Assembly (NCBI GenBank): GCA_963765955.1
Contig: CAVXYA010000008.1
Location: forward strand, 1-64,000
Source of the DNA: JAXDMK01 sp963765955
GTDB lineage: Bacteria > Actinomycetota > Acidimicrobiia > Acidimicrobiales > AC-14
DNA length: 64,000 bases
Reading direction: 5' to 3'
Position 1 is the first letter of the stretch. Every line of letters begins with the position of its first letter. The translations under genes were made by a program, and so were the position numbers. A model generated the notes under the pieces. The model was not told the DNA's origin. It searched no databases and was given only the letters and a program-made list of their open reading frames with translations. Positions 1-7,746 of the stretch are shown in pieces.

Positions 1-1330
1 CCTATCGTTCAGGCGCCATCTCAAGAACCGGTGTCGGCCGATCGATTGGCTGCCGCTATCGCTCACAAACAGCAATAGCTTAAGACCTCAGGTAAGACCC
101 CGCCCGACAGTCCCCAACCACAAGGATGCCGGCGCCGCCTCCCTAGGGGCTTCTCGTCTATTGCTGATGTTGCGAGGCGAGTCGGAGCCGTACCCGCTCC
201 GAAGTCGATTCTCTAATCATTTGAGAGGCACACTCCAATCCGAGTACACGGCCCCTGGTCCCCACTCTTGTTGCCAGATGCGACTCTAATAGGCTCACCG
301 CGTTTCGGGTTGACGGAATCGGTACCGCTCAGGCGACCTTCGATTCGTTGCCGATGGTAATTGCGTCAGCCTTGAGGGAGCGCCGAGACCGCTTCGATCG
401 ACCTCGAGCCTGCTGAGCTGCCTCCAGGCCGAATCCCCCCGGCCCTTTTGCCTGGAGATGAGTCAGGTCAACACAGAGGATTGTGGTCGCGAAAACTCCA
501 AGGAGGCATACGACTGCTATCGCTCCGGATGAGTTGAGTTTCCAGCAAGCCACGATAGCGAGATTCGTGTAGGTGCCTGTCGAAATCAGACAAACTCGTC
601 TGAGAGTAAACGATTGTGTCTTGCTTATTTTGATCTGGTTTCTGGTTTGAACTGTGCCCTGAGGCGGCGATGCGCACATGTTGAGTCCTCGATAAGTAGC
701 CTATGAGTCTTACACCGGCTGGCTCTGTCTGGTCTAAGGATGCGATGCGGTCCTCCAGCTCCTGGAGGATGGTTCTAAGCGACTCGAGAGGCCACCCCGG
801 GCAGTCCGCCCAGCGCAGCTGCACCTCGTCATCCTCGCAGTCACACTCGACAGAGTTGGCGAACTGCTGAACGACCCCATCGACGTCCTCCTCGCATGGT
901 TCGACCATCGGCTCGCCGAAAGGGCACACGGAACGATGTACACCTAGCAATCCTACTGGTATGGGCTAGGACCGGGTATTCTAGGACCGGTAAGGGGGCT
1001 CCCGGCGCACCCTCGCGGTACCCGATGGCGGCGCGGTCGCGGGTCGAGGCGCACGTCGGGGCCGAGGCGTTCGGATCGAGCTGCTGGCCGTCGTTCACGT
1101 GTCCGGTACGCCCATCCACCTCCAGCACCTCGCAATCTTCCCTGCTGGCGTCTGGGAGTCCTTACTGGGCGTGGCCGCGCGCCTCAGCGTCGCCCGGCGG
1201 GACCTGTCCCCGGACCTCCGGGGCCGCCGGCTTCGCCGGCTTCGGATAACGGCAACTCGCTCTTAGGCGCGGACCAGGGCGTATCGTTGACCTCACGAAC
1301 GATCTCACGAGGGAAGAAGCGCTAGGACTC
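1..1330. other. left-edge region without a firm gene
   Basis: The first ~950 bases are clearly lower in GC than the rest of the window and contain no open frame with convincing family resemblance. From about 994 to 1266 on the plus strand there is an open frame with GC-rich third positions that lacks any ATG or GTG start; it could be the tail of a decayed gene. The base composition and the IS110 element and tRNA scar to the right suggest horizontally acquired or decaying DNA. I see no RNA gene or repeat here. Confidence 0.4.
468..950 (-). CDS. hypothetical protein, doubtful
   Basis: An open frame of up to 160 residues; an internal Met start at 908 would give a shorter product. The first ~85 residues look protein-like (acidic, with a Cys-Asp-Cys cluster and a predicted helix around LRTILQELEDRIASL), while the C-terminal half has an arbitrary composition. 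No family is recognised. It may be the 5' part of a decayed gene read into non-coding sequence. Codon use in the tail is unlike neighbouring genes. Confidence 0.25.
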   Translation of the reverse strand: MLGVHRSVCPFGEPMVEPCEEDVDGVVQQFANSVECDCEDDEVQLRWADCPGWPLESLRTILQELEDRIASLDQTEPAGVRLIGYLSRTQHVRIAASGHSSNQKPDQNKQDTIVYSQTSLSDFDRHLHESRYRGLLETQLIRSDSSRMPPWSFRDHNPLC

Positions 1331-1332
1331 AA

Positions 1333-1580
1333 GTGACGGACCCGGCTACGAGCCTCTGGGACGACGGAGCCCGTTGGGACGCGATCCTCGCCACCCTCCG
1401 CGCCGAGGGATTCACCAAGGTCGACTGCATCAAGGCCACGGTGGAGCTGCTTCGGCTACCGCTGGCGACGCCAAGCGTCTCGTCCACGACAGCCAGACTT
1501 GGGCCGACTCACGGGGCCTCAACGACGAGTGGCACGACAGCCTCGTCTCCGAGCTCGACGCCACCGAATCTCGCTCGTGA
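1333..1580 (+). pseudogene. small L7/L12-C-terminal-like protein, in two frames
   Basis: A GTG start opens a frame reading WDAILATLRAEGFTKVDCIK and onward to about position 1458, where the sense passes to another frame (GDAKRLVHDSQTWADSRGLN) that ends at 1580. Joined, the product is about 80 residues. The pattern 'GFTKVDCIKA...LPLGDAKRLV' resembles the helix-strand-helix of the ribosomal protein L7/L12 C-terminal domain (S/TKIxAIK...GLxLxEAKxLV), a fold also seen in free-standing small actinobacterial proteins of unknown role. Whether the shift is a real mutation or a sequence error cannot be told here. Confidence 0.5.
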
Positions 1581-1752
1581 CCCGGACAGACCACAACAGA
1601 CCACATTGGTCCGCGTTCGGCCGGTTTCCAGCGGTCACCAGCGGACAACCCCACACCCGGTCTGAGACGAAACTTCCCCCTGAGCCACGACGCTCGGGCG
1701 CGAAGGGTTGGGGGGGCGTGCCCCCGAGAGTGGGTCCAAGGCGACAGGACGC

Positions 1753-3002
1753 TCAGGCTGCAGTCGGTCCGAGCACGACCTGGTGCCCGAGCTTCTCGAG
1801 CTCTCGAACCAGGTAGCGCTTGCGAGCCTCGGCGTCGGTGCGTCGCTCGAAGTAGTCCGAGCCGAGTTCGTCGTAGGTCGTGTTGGCGTCGGCGAGCACG
1901 TGCCAGACGATGACGATCATGGAATGGGCCACCGCGAAGATGGCCTTGGTCTCGCTCTTGGTGCCGAAGCGGCGCTTGAAGCGACGGTACTGGGCGGCCA
2001 GGTAGGAGTCCCGGGTGTGCGACGCGGCCCACGCCGCCTCGCACATGGCCGCCCGAAGCACGGCGTTGCCCTTGCGGGCGCGGCCCGAGGACCGTTTGCC
2101 GGCCGACTCGTGGTTGCCGGGACACAGACCCGCCCAGGAGGCGAGATGGCCTGGCGTGGGGAAGCGGGCCATGTCGACGCCGATCTCGGCCACGATCACC
2201 TCGGCGCTGCGCTTGGCCACCCCCGGGATGCTCAACAGCCGGGTGGCCGCCTCAGCGAAAGGGGCCATGAGCCGGTCGACCTCCTCGTCCAGGCGTTCGA
2301 TGAGGTCAGACAGCTGGTCGACGTGATCCAGGTGCATGCGCAGCAGCAGCCCGTGGTGGTCGTCGAAGCGGCCCACCAGGGCCTGGCGCAGCTCAGGGAT
2401 CTTGGGCCGCATCCGGGTCAGGGCCATCTGGGCCAGGACCTCGGGGTCACGCTCGCCGGCGATGAGGGCCTCCAGCATGCGGCGGGCGGCCTTGCCCAGC
2501 ACGTCGGTGGCCACCGAGTCGAGCTTGATGCCGGCGTCCTCCAGCAGCTTCTGGATGCGTTGGGTCTCCCGCACCCGCTCCTGGGTGAGCTTTGTCCGGT
2601 AGCGGGTCAGGTCCCGCAGCCGGGCGATCTCGGCCGGGGGCACGAAGCTGCCCCGCAGCAGGCCGCACTGAGCAGCTGGGCCAACCAGGCGGCGTCGGCC
2701 ACGTCGGTCTTGCGGCCGGGCAGGTTCTTGACGTGGCGGGGGTTGACCAGCAGCAGCTCGACGCCGGCCATGGCTTCGAGAACGTGCCACACCGGGCGCC
2801 AGTAGACCCCGGTGGCCTCCATCGCCACCTGGGTCACCCCCTCGGCCACCAGCCAGTCCCGCAGCCGTTCGAGTGCCCCGGTGAAAGTCGAGAACTCCTT
2901 CACCTCTTGGCGGCGTCCCTTCGGCCCGGGCGTTCGCACCGCCGCCATCACCGTCTTCTTGTGCACGTCCAGGGCCGCACAGCGATCGACGATCACATCC
3001 AT
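1753..3002 (-). mobile_element. IS110-family transposase (DEDD recombinase), frameshifted
   Basis: The N-terminal DEDD/RuvC-like domain starts MDVIVDRCAALDVHKKTVMA and includes EATGVYWRPVW and GRKTDVADAAWLAQLL; the C-terminal Transposase_20 domain includes LLSIPGVAKRSAEVIVAEIG, FPTPGHLASWAGLCPGNHES and a serine-rich segment expected to carry the serine nucleophile. The two halves lie in different frames: after WLAQLL, near 2671, the reading moves to CGLLRGSFVPPAEIARLRDL, as if one base of a Glu codon were missing. Joined length, about 415 residues, is normal for IS110. As written the gene would not make full-length enzyme. Start chosen at the Met that begins the conserved domain. Confidence 0.88.
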
Positions 3003-3250
3003 CGGGATTCCCCTTTCGCTCGGCATCAACGTCGTGCCGCCCAGGGGGTCGCATCGCTCAAGACTCTGAGACACGTGCTCGTGGCAACAATCAAGGGTGC
3101 CTGCGGACCCCGGCACCAATCTGACCTTCGGGCTCGCGGCACCAGTGCGGTTTCCGGGCTCGGCGGGCGACACCCCGAAAGTTTCATCCCCACGGGCGTG
3201 CCACGCCAGGGGCGCATGTCGATCTGACCTGGGCTTTTACGCCGAAAGGC
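3003..3250 (-). ncRNA. candidate IS110 bridge-RNA region (upstream non-coding end)
   Basis: IS110-group elements carry a structured guide ('bridge') RNA in the non-coding segment before the recombinase gene. Here about 230 bases precede the transposase start and contain no plausible gene, with several GC-rich self-complementary stretches. I have not folded it and cannot define loops or ends, so this is positional inference from the family only. Confidence 0.3.
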
Positions 3251-3287
3251 CCCTTGACCTGCACCGCCGAAAACGCCCCAGACGGGG

Positions 3288-3329
3288 TTCGGGACGCTGA
3301 GGCCGCGGGTTCAAGTCCCGCCTTCCCGA
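3288..3329 (+). tRNA. 3' half of tRNA-Pro(CGG): att-site scar
   Basis: From the anticodon loop onward the sequence is a perfect tRNA 3' half: loop TTCGGGA (anticodon CGG), right anticodon strand CGCTG, variable AGGCC, T-arm GCGGG-TTCAAGT-CCCGC, 3' acceptor strand CTTCCCG and discriminator A. Bases to the left (…AGACGGGG) do not pair with CGCTG and no 5' half is present. Partial tRNA copies with a breakpoint at the anticodon loop are the usual product of tyrosine-integrase elements, which restore the tRNA at one end and leave the displaced 3' half at the other. The island would then lie to the left, with intact tRNA-Pro beyond the window. Confidence 0.75.
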
Positions 3330-3372
3330 ACAGGAAATCGTTGGCAGAGTCGCCAGCCCGCGAGGAGGAGCC

Positions 3373-3536
3373 ATGTCGGATAAGGCAGCCATCGCGGCAC
3401 CGGTCCGAAGACGCCGACGACCATCGCCGAGGTTCTTCAGGAGATTGAACCGATGGGGGATCTGCGTCAGTTCGCGATCGATGACCTGACGCCCAAAGAG
3501 GAGGACGAGTTCTTCGGGGTACTCGAGGACGCCTGA
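3373..3536 (+). pseudogene. small acidic protein, in two frames
   Basis: A strong ribosome-binding site (GAGGAGGAG, 3363-3370) precedes ATG with MSDKAAIA, but that frame becomes arginine-rich junk. Another frame carries a coherent acidic tail (KTPTTIAEVLQEIEPMGD, DDLTPKEEDEFFGVLEDA) that ends at 3536. A single shift near 3400 would join them into a ~54-residue protein. The size and acidic helical character are like many small antitoxins, but no partner toxin is visible and I do not recognise a family. Confidence 0.4.
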
Positions 3537-3604
3537 GAGATGGTGACGGCGGTCGTCGTTGACACGAACCGCCCACTACGCCCGAATCCGGGGTCGCCGA
3601 GGAC

Positions 3605-3800
3605 CGGGGCGGGTGGCGGTGGGGCATCCCGTCCTCGTCATCGCCTGGCACCGCTCACCACCGGCGAGCCCTACGACGACCTCGGTGGCGATTACTTCGA
3701 CAAGCGCCGGACCAGCACCACCAGAGAGGCCTTGTCGCCCAGCTCGAAGGGTGGGCCACACGGTCACTCTCGAGCCGACTGCCGCCTCACTGAGTCACAA
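3605..3800 (+). mobile_element. remnant of a second IS110-family transposase (C-terminus)
   Basis: Plus-strand segments in shifting frames match the extreme C-terminus of the intact-length IS110 transposase upstream: GHPVLVIAWH corresponds to AHSMIVIVWH, YDDLGGDYFDKR to YDELGSDYFERR, and GHTVTLEPTAA to GHQVVLGPTAA. It is on the opposite strand and diverged, so it is a different element and not a direct copy. At least two frameshifts and the absence of everything upstream show it is dead. With the tRNA-Pro scar it marks this as an insertion-prone locus. Confidence 0.65.
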
Positions 3801-3895
3801 CTCAGGGTTCCCGCCCCGACCTGGGGTTTGTTCTACCGCGTCATGGCGCCAAGACCAGCGAGACTCACACCTCAGGGCACCGGGCCAGCAATCCC

Positions 3896-4189
3896 CTACC
3901 GCCAGCCGGTCAGCTCACCTTTGAGGTATCGGCGCAGGGCCTCGCGGACCACATCCGAGGCGGTCGTCTGCTCGGCGGCGGCTCGGTCGTCGAGGGCCTT
4001 GCGCAGTTCGGGATCGAGGCGAACGGGGAGGGCATCGGCGGGGCCGGACCCCATGGCGGGTCGGCCTGGCCGGCGCCGCAGCTTGGTGACGTCAAGGCCG
4101 GCCTCAGCATCTCGGGCCATTTGCTCCAACACGGCGTCGGTGAGCGGCACTCCTGCCTTGGACCGGCCATGGGGCTTTTCGTCACTCAT
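3896..4189 (-). CDS. ribbon-helix-helix antitoxin
   Basis: A 97-residue protein with a flexible N-terminus, a GRPAMGSGPA linker and a C-terminal ribbon-helix-helix motif: the strand DALPVRLDPELRKALDDRAA followed by TTASDVVREALRRYLKGEL. This arrangement is typical of CopG/BrnA-like antitoxins in which the RHH part binds the operator and the other part binds the toxin. The ATG overlaps the end of the upstream gene by 8 bases, implying translational coupling and a toxin-first operon. Such pairs usually autoregulate. Confidence 0.8.
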   Translation of the reverse strand: MSDEKPHGRSKAGVPLTDAVLEQMARDAEAGLDVTKLRRRPGRPAMGSGPADALPVRLDPELRKALDDRAAAEQTTASDVVREALRRYLKGELTGWR

Positions 4190-4439
4190 CAGCCTCTCCT
4201 GTCTCCCGGAGGTACGCCCCGTAGATCCGCCGGATCCGCATGGCGTGAATCACGATCTCCGTTCCGTCGTCCCGCAGCACTGACACGACCTCCAGCAAGT
4301 TTCCAGCTCGATCTGGCCCCAGGTGAAGCACCTTCCCGTCATCGTTTTCAGCAGCGACCAGTGCGTGCTCGACCGCGTGCTCGATGTCCGCAATGGCGAT
4401 CCCGTGCTTCAGAGCGGACGAGTAGATCTCACGCAACAA
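4182..4439 (-). CDS. putative type II toxin (RHH-antitoxin partner)
   Basis: About 85 residues; core segments KHGIAIADIEHAVEHALVA, LGPDRAGNLLEVVSVL and TEIVIHAMRIRRIYGAYL. The signature 'GPDRAGNLLEVV...DG.E.VIHAM..R..Y' is that of small actinobacterial toxins encoded just before RHH antitoxins, possibly BrnT-like RNases, though the fold assignment is inference. No ATG or GTG lies in frame near the beginning of the conserved part; a TTG at 4439 or 4436 is the most likely start. It is the first gene of the two-gene operon. Confidence 0.65.
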   Translation of the reverse strand: MLREIYSSALKHGIAIADIEHAVEHALVAAENDDGKVLHLGPDRAGNLLEVVSVLRDDGTEIVIHAMRIRRIYGAYLRETGEADE

Positions 4440-4576
4440 AATATCGTATCGCGAAACTAACCGGGGTGGCCTGGGGTGCCTTTCTCGGCCACACCCCTCG
4501 TGGCCGGGCGGACTTTCTCCTGGCGTCGCCTGGGCGAGGTCCACCGGGTGGGGTTTCTTCGCCCTCGCCCCGCGGT

Positions 4577-4950
4577 TCAGCGGTTGGCGAGGGCGGTGCT
4601 GGCGGCGCCGACGGCGGTGTAGGCGGCTACGGCCGCTACCGCCCGGAGGACCGGCCACTGCGACAGCGGATCCAGCGCCACCAGACACAGGATGGGCGCC
4701 ACGAGGCCGACCACCCACCACCACCGCAGTCGGACGGCGAAGGCCACCCCTAGGCCGACCACCAGGACCAGCGCCGGGAGGAAGGACAGGGCCACGATGA
4801 CCTCGAAGACGCCTTCCAGATCCCCGTCGTTGACGCTTCGTTCCAACTGGTTCTCGCTTGCGAGCCAGGAAGAGCACGACCGTGGCCACCGCCGCCACAC
4901 CGACCGCCGCTCCCCGCAAGGCCCCGCCACCGACGCTCTGCGCCGTCAGC
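4577..4950 (-). pseudogene. small membrane protein, probably frameshifted
   Basis: The product appears to have four hydrophobic segments: ALRGAAVGVAAVATVVLFLA in one frame, then EVIVALSFLPALVLVVGLGV, WWWVVGLVAPILCLVAL and VLRAVAAVAAYTAVGAA in another, with the shift near 4865 around a LARKRE/ASENQLER junction. It would begin at the stop of the broken AAC(3)-like gene, where no ATG or GTG is available in frame. No family is recognised. Either the gene is degraded or the sequence has an indel. Confidence 0.4.
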
Positions 4951-5765
4951 CGACCACCAGGTGCTCGGCCATCCAGGCGACGCCGAAGTCGACGATGTCG
5001 GCCCCATCGATGAGCTCGCTCGGTGGCCCGGCCGACGACGCCCGTCGAGGCCCGGCCCGTCTCCAGGTACCGGCGCAGGATCACGGCGAAGTAGTCCTCG
5101 CCCGGCTACTCGACGATCCCGTCGGTGTCGTCCAGGCATTCGACGACCCGGATCTCGGGACCTTCGGCACCGGCCACGAGCCGGTGGCGGCGGACTCGGC
5201 GCTTCGACGGGACCGGCGCCAGGTACTCGGCATAGTGGAGGAGGGTGACCGTGTCCGGGTCGGCGCCCAGGCGCAGCACCCGTCCGCCGGCCCGCACGAA
5301 CCGCTCCAAGGGCGAGCCGGGGCCGTAGTAGTCGTCCCAGGGCACGTCCTCCAGCAAAGACTCGGCCAAGGGGCCCGACGCCCCGAACCGGCCGTCGGGA
5401 TGGTCGCTCACCTTCGTCCCCGGTCGGGTGCGGAACACCTCGGCCAGGACTCCCACGTCGGGATCGGCCGGTGTCACGAGGCAGTCGAACGGCTCGGCGT
5501 CACGCAACAGGTCGGGTCGGTCGTCCTCCGGGCGGTCGTTAACCCAGGCCCAGTCGTCGCGGGCGCCGAGGTTCATGACCAGCGTCCCGTCCGGCCCGAC
5601 CGCGGCCTCCAGAGCCTCGAGGACGCCGTCTGCGCCTCCGACCACGGGTCCGACGGCCCGCAGCGAGGCGTGCACCATGAGCAGGTCGCCCGGGGCGACG
5701 CCGAGTCGGCGCAGGTCAGCGGTGAGGCGCTCGACCGACCACCGATCCGGAACCATGGCGCCCAT
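4946..5765 (-). pseudogene. AAC(3)-family aminoglycoside N-acetyltransferase, interrupted
   Basis: The family transfers acetyl from acetyl-CoA to the 3-amino group of aminoglycosides or related amines. Clear landmarks are LRRLGVAPGDLLMVHASLRA, GPDGTLVMNLG, SDHPDGRFGASGPLAE (with the expected His) and VLRLGADPDTVTLLHYAE. Reading is broken twice: an in-frame TAG follows DGIVE at 5106-5108, and a one-base shift near 5025 is needed to reach the normal C-terminus (ELIDGADIVDFGVAWMAEHL). With both repaired the length, about 270 residues, fits the family. Start is either Met at 5765 or 5756. Resistance activity cannot be inferred; many chromosomal homologues act on other substrates. Confidence 0.8.
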
Positions 5766-5784
5766 CCTCGTCCCGAACGCGAGA

Positions 5785-5816
5785 AAGTGGGCACGGCGGC
5801 GCTGCCGTGCCCACTT
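5785..5816 (-). terminator. hairpin terminator after DUF6458 gene
   Basis: A perfect inverted repeat, AAGTGGGCACGGC and GCCGTGCCCACTT with a 6-base loop, lies between two minus-strand genes, just after the stop of the DUF6458 gene. It lacks a clear U tract, as is common in GC-rich actinobacteria. Confidence 0.65.
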
Positions 5817-5830
5817 CCACCGCGGTCTGG

Positions 5831-6085
5831 CTAGTAATCGATGGTGCGGCGGCGGCTGACGGTGGGCTCGACGACGACGTCGTCCTCCACGTAGGTGTCG
5901 GACACGACGCGGCGCCGGCCGCCCCTGTCACCGAAGACCAGCAAGGTGGTGGCCAGGCCGATACCGCCGGCGATCATCAGGATGACGCCGATGGTGGACA
6001 GGTCGAGGCCCGACACCGTGGCGTTCACCGCGAACGTGAGGATGGCGCCCACTGCGATCAGGAAGACGCTGATTCCGATACCCAT
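5831..6085 (-). CDS. DUF6458 family small membrane protein
   Basis: 84 residues beginning MGIGISVFLIAVGAILTFAV, with a second hydrophobic segment TIGVILMIAGGIGLATTLLV, a short basic linker (RGGRRR) and an acidic/basic tail. This two-helix layout with an MGIG start is characteristic of DUF6458, a small integral-membrane family of unknown function in actinobacteria. It stands alone, with a terminator hairpin downstream and a divergent purU gene upstream. Confidence 0.85.
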   Translation of the reverse strand: MGIGISVFLIAVGAILTFAVNATVSGLDLSTIGVILMIAGGIGLATTLLVFGDRGGRRRVVSDTYVEDDVVVEPTVSRRRTIDY

Positions 6086-6216
6086 GACAAGACCTCCGAT
6101 TGCTCGTTGTGATGAGGTCGTACCCCATATCCGCCGCTCTTACTCACAGAACGTGGTCGGACGGGTGCGCAGGGCGTCGAGCGAGAGCGGTCCCGGACGG
6201 GGCACCATGGAACGCG

Positions 6217-7063
6217 ATGCCCGTCCACATCCTCACCCTCGTGTGCCCCGACCGGCCGGGGATCGTCGCCAGCATCTCCCAGGGGCTGGTCGACCTCGAC
6301 GCCAACATCCTGGAGAACGCCCAGTTCGGCGACCAGCCGACGGGGATGTTCTGCATGCGGACCCGGTTCGAGACGCCGGTGGACGACGCCGACGCACATC
6401 CAGAAGGCCCTCGAGCCCCGGTCGTCGGCCCTGGGCGCCACCGTCCGGGTGCGGCGGGAGGACCAGCGCCAGCGCGTCCTGGTCATGGTCTCGAAGTACG
6501 ACCACTGCCTGGTCGACCTCCTGTACCGGTGGCGGGCGGGGGAGCTGGCCATCGACATCCCCGTGGTGGTCTCCAACCATCCCGACCTGGGTGACATGGT
6601 CGCCGGCCACGGCATCGCCTTCGAGCACGTGCCGGTGACGGCCGAGACGAGGTCGGAGGCCGACGCCCGCCTCATGGAGCTCGTCGACCGCCACGACATC
6701 GACCTCGTCGTCCTCGCCCGCTACATGCAGGTCCTGTCCGAGGGGGTGTGCCTGGCGCTGGCGGGCCGGGCCATCAACATCCATCACTCGTTCCTGCCGG
6801 GGTTCAAGGGGGCCAAGCCCTACCACCAGGCCTGGCAGCGGGGGGTGAAGCTCATCGGCGCCACCGCCCACTACGTCACGCCCGAGCTCGACGAGGGGCC
6901 GATCATCGATCAGGACGTGGCCCGGGTGTCCCACGCCCACACCCCCGAGCAGATGCTCATCATCGGCCGGGACCTCGAACGCCTGGTGCTCTCCCGGGCG
7001 GTGAAGGCCCACGCCGAGGGCCGGGTGTTCCTCCTCGGCCGCCGCACCGTCGTGTTTGCCTAA
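6217..7063 (+). CDS. purU: formyltetrahydrofolate deformylase PurU (one frameshift)
   Basis: PurU hydrolyses 10-formyl-THF to formate and THF, balancing the one-carbon pool and feeding purine synthesis. The N-terminal ACT domain starts MPVHILTLVCPDRPGIVASI; the C-terminal formyltransferase-like domain contains KYDHCLVDLLYRW, VVSNHPDL, LARYMQVLS, NIHHSFLPGFKGAKPYHQAW and GATAHYVTPELDEGPII, including the catalytic Asn-His...Asp set of the family. The two parts are in different frames; one surplus base near 6397 (DADA-C-IQKALEPR) explains it. About 281 residues when joined, the normal length. ATG at 6217 is chosen because it directly opens the ACT domain. Confidence 0.9.
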
Positions 7064-7176
7064 CCCGAGCCCGCCCGGCCCGACCTGCCCGACAGCCCCG
7101 GCGAGAGACCGAGCGGCCGCCGAGCGTGGCCGCCGCCTACCCTTGAGGGCGCTGCCGGCAAAGGGGCGGTCCGACG

Positions 7177-7740
7177 ATGGAACGTGAGTGGAGGATCTGG
7201 CTCGGCTTCTGCGCGGTGGTGGTCGTCGCCGTCATGTTCGTCCTGGGCCGCAACGACGACAGCGACCCCTCCGAGCTCTCGGCCGGCACCACCCTGCCCA
7301 CGTCGACGACGGTCGCCCCGTCCACGACGGTGACCACGCAACCGACGACCACGTCGACCTCTTCGTCGTCGACCTCGACACCGTCGGCGCCATCGACCGC
7401 CCCGCCCACCACCCGGCGGGCGACGGCCACCACCACCGAGGACACCGTCGCCGACACCACCCCAACGACGGCCGTCCCCACCACCCCGCCGACCACCGAA
7501 CCCGCCTTTCGGATCCAGTTCGTCGAAGGCACCTACCGGATCGGCATCGACCTCCCCGCCGGCACCTACCGCACCGACGGCGGGCCGTTCTGCTTCTGGG
7601 CCCGCCTGTCGTCGCTGAGCGGCACCGCCGACTCCGTCATCGCCAGCGAGAACACCAACGGCGCCGCCGCCACCGTCACCATCCCCGCCTCCGACAACGC
7701 CTTCTACACGTCGGGCTGCGCCGTCTGGACCTCGGTGTAG
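7177..7740 (+). CDS. membrane-anchored surface protein with Thr-rich stalk
   Basis: 187 residues: one N-terminal membrane segment (WLGFCAVVVVAVMFVLG), then about 85 residues of Thr/Ser/Pro-rich low-complexity stalk, then a compact ~75-residue C-terminal domain (GTYRIGIDLPAGTYRTDGG, CFWARLSSLSGTADSVIA, two Cys). Domains of the form 'GxYxVGxDIxPGTYR...CYWxR' are common at the ends of actinobacterial exported proteins and are presumably extracytoplasmic; their ligand is unknown to me. The stalk could be glycosylated. No partner gene is evident; convergent with the S9 peptidase. Confidence 0.75.
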   Translation: MEREWRIWLGFCAVVVVAVMFVLGRNDDSDPSELSAGTTLPTSTTVAPSTTVTTQPTTTSTSSSSTSTPSAPSTAPPTTRRATATTTEDTVADTTPTTAVPTTPPTTEPAFRIQFVEGTYRIGIDLPAGTYRTDGGPFCFWARLSSLSGTADSVIASENTNGAAATVTIPASDNAFYTSGCAVWTSV

Positions 7741-7746
7741 CCCCGC

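Noticed and set aside
3184..3651. Minus-strand protein across the tRNA-Pro remnant
   Set aside because: The stretch with GLEPAASAS is the translation of tRNA sequence, a common annotation artefact.
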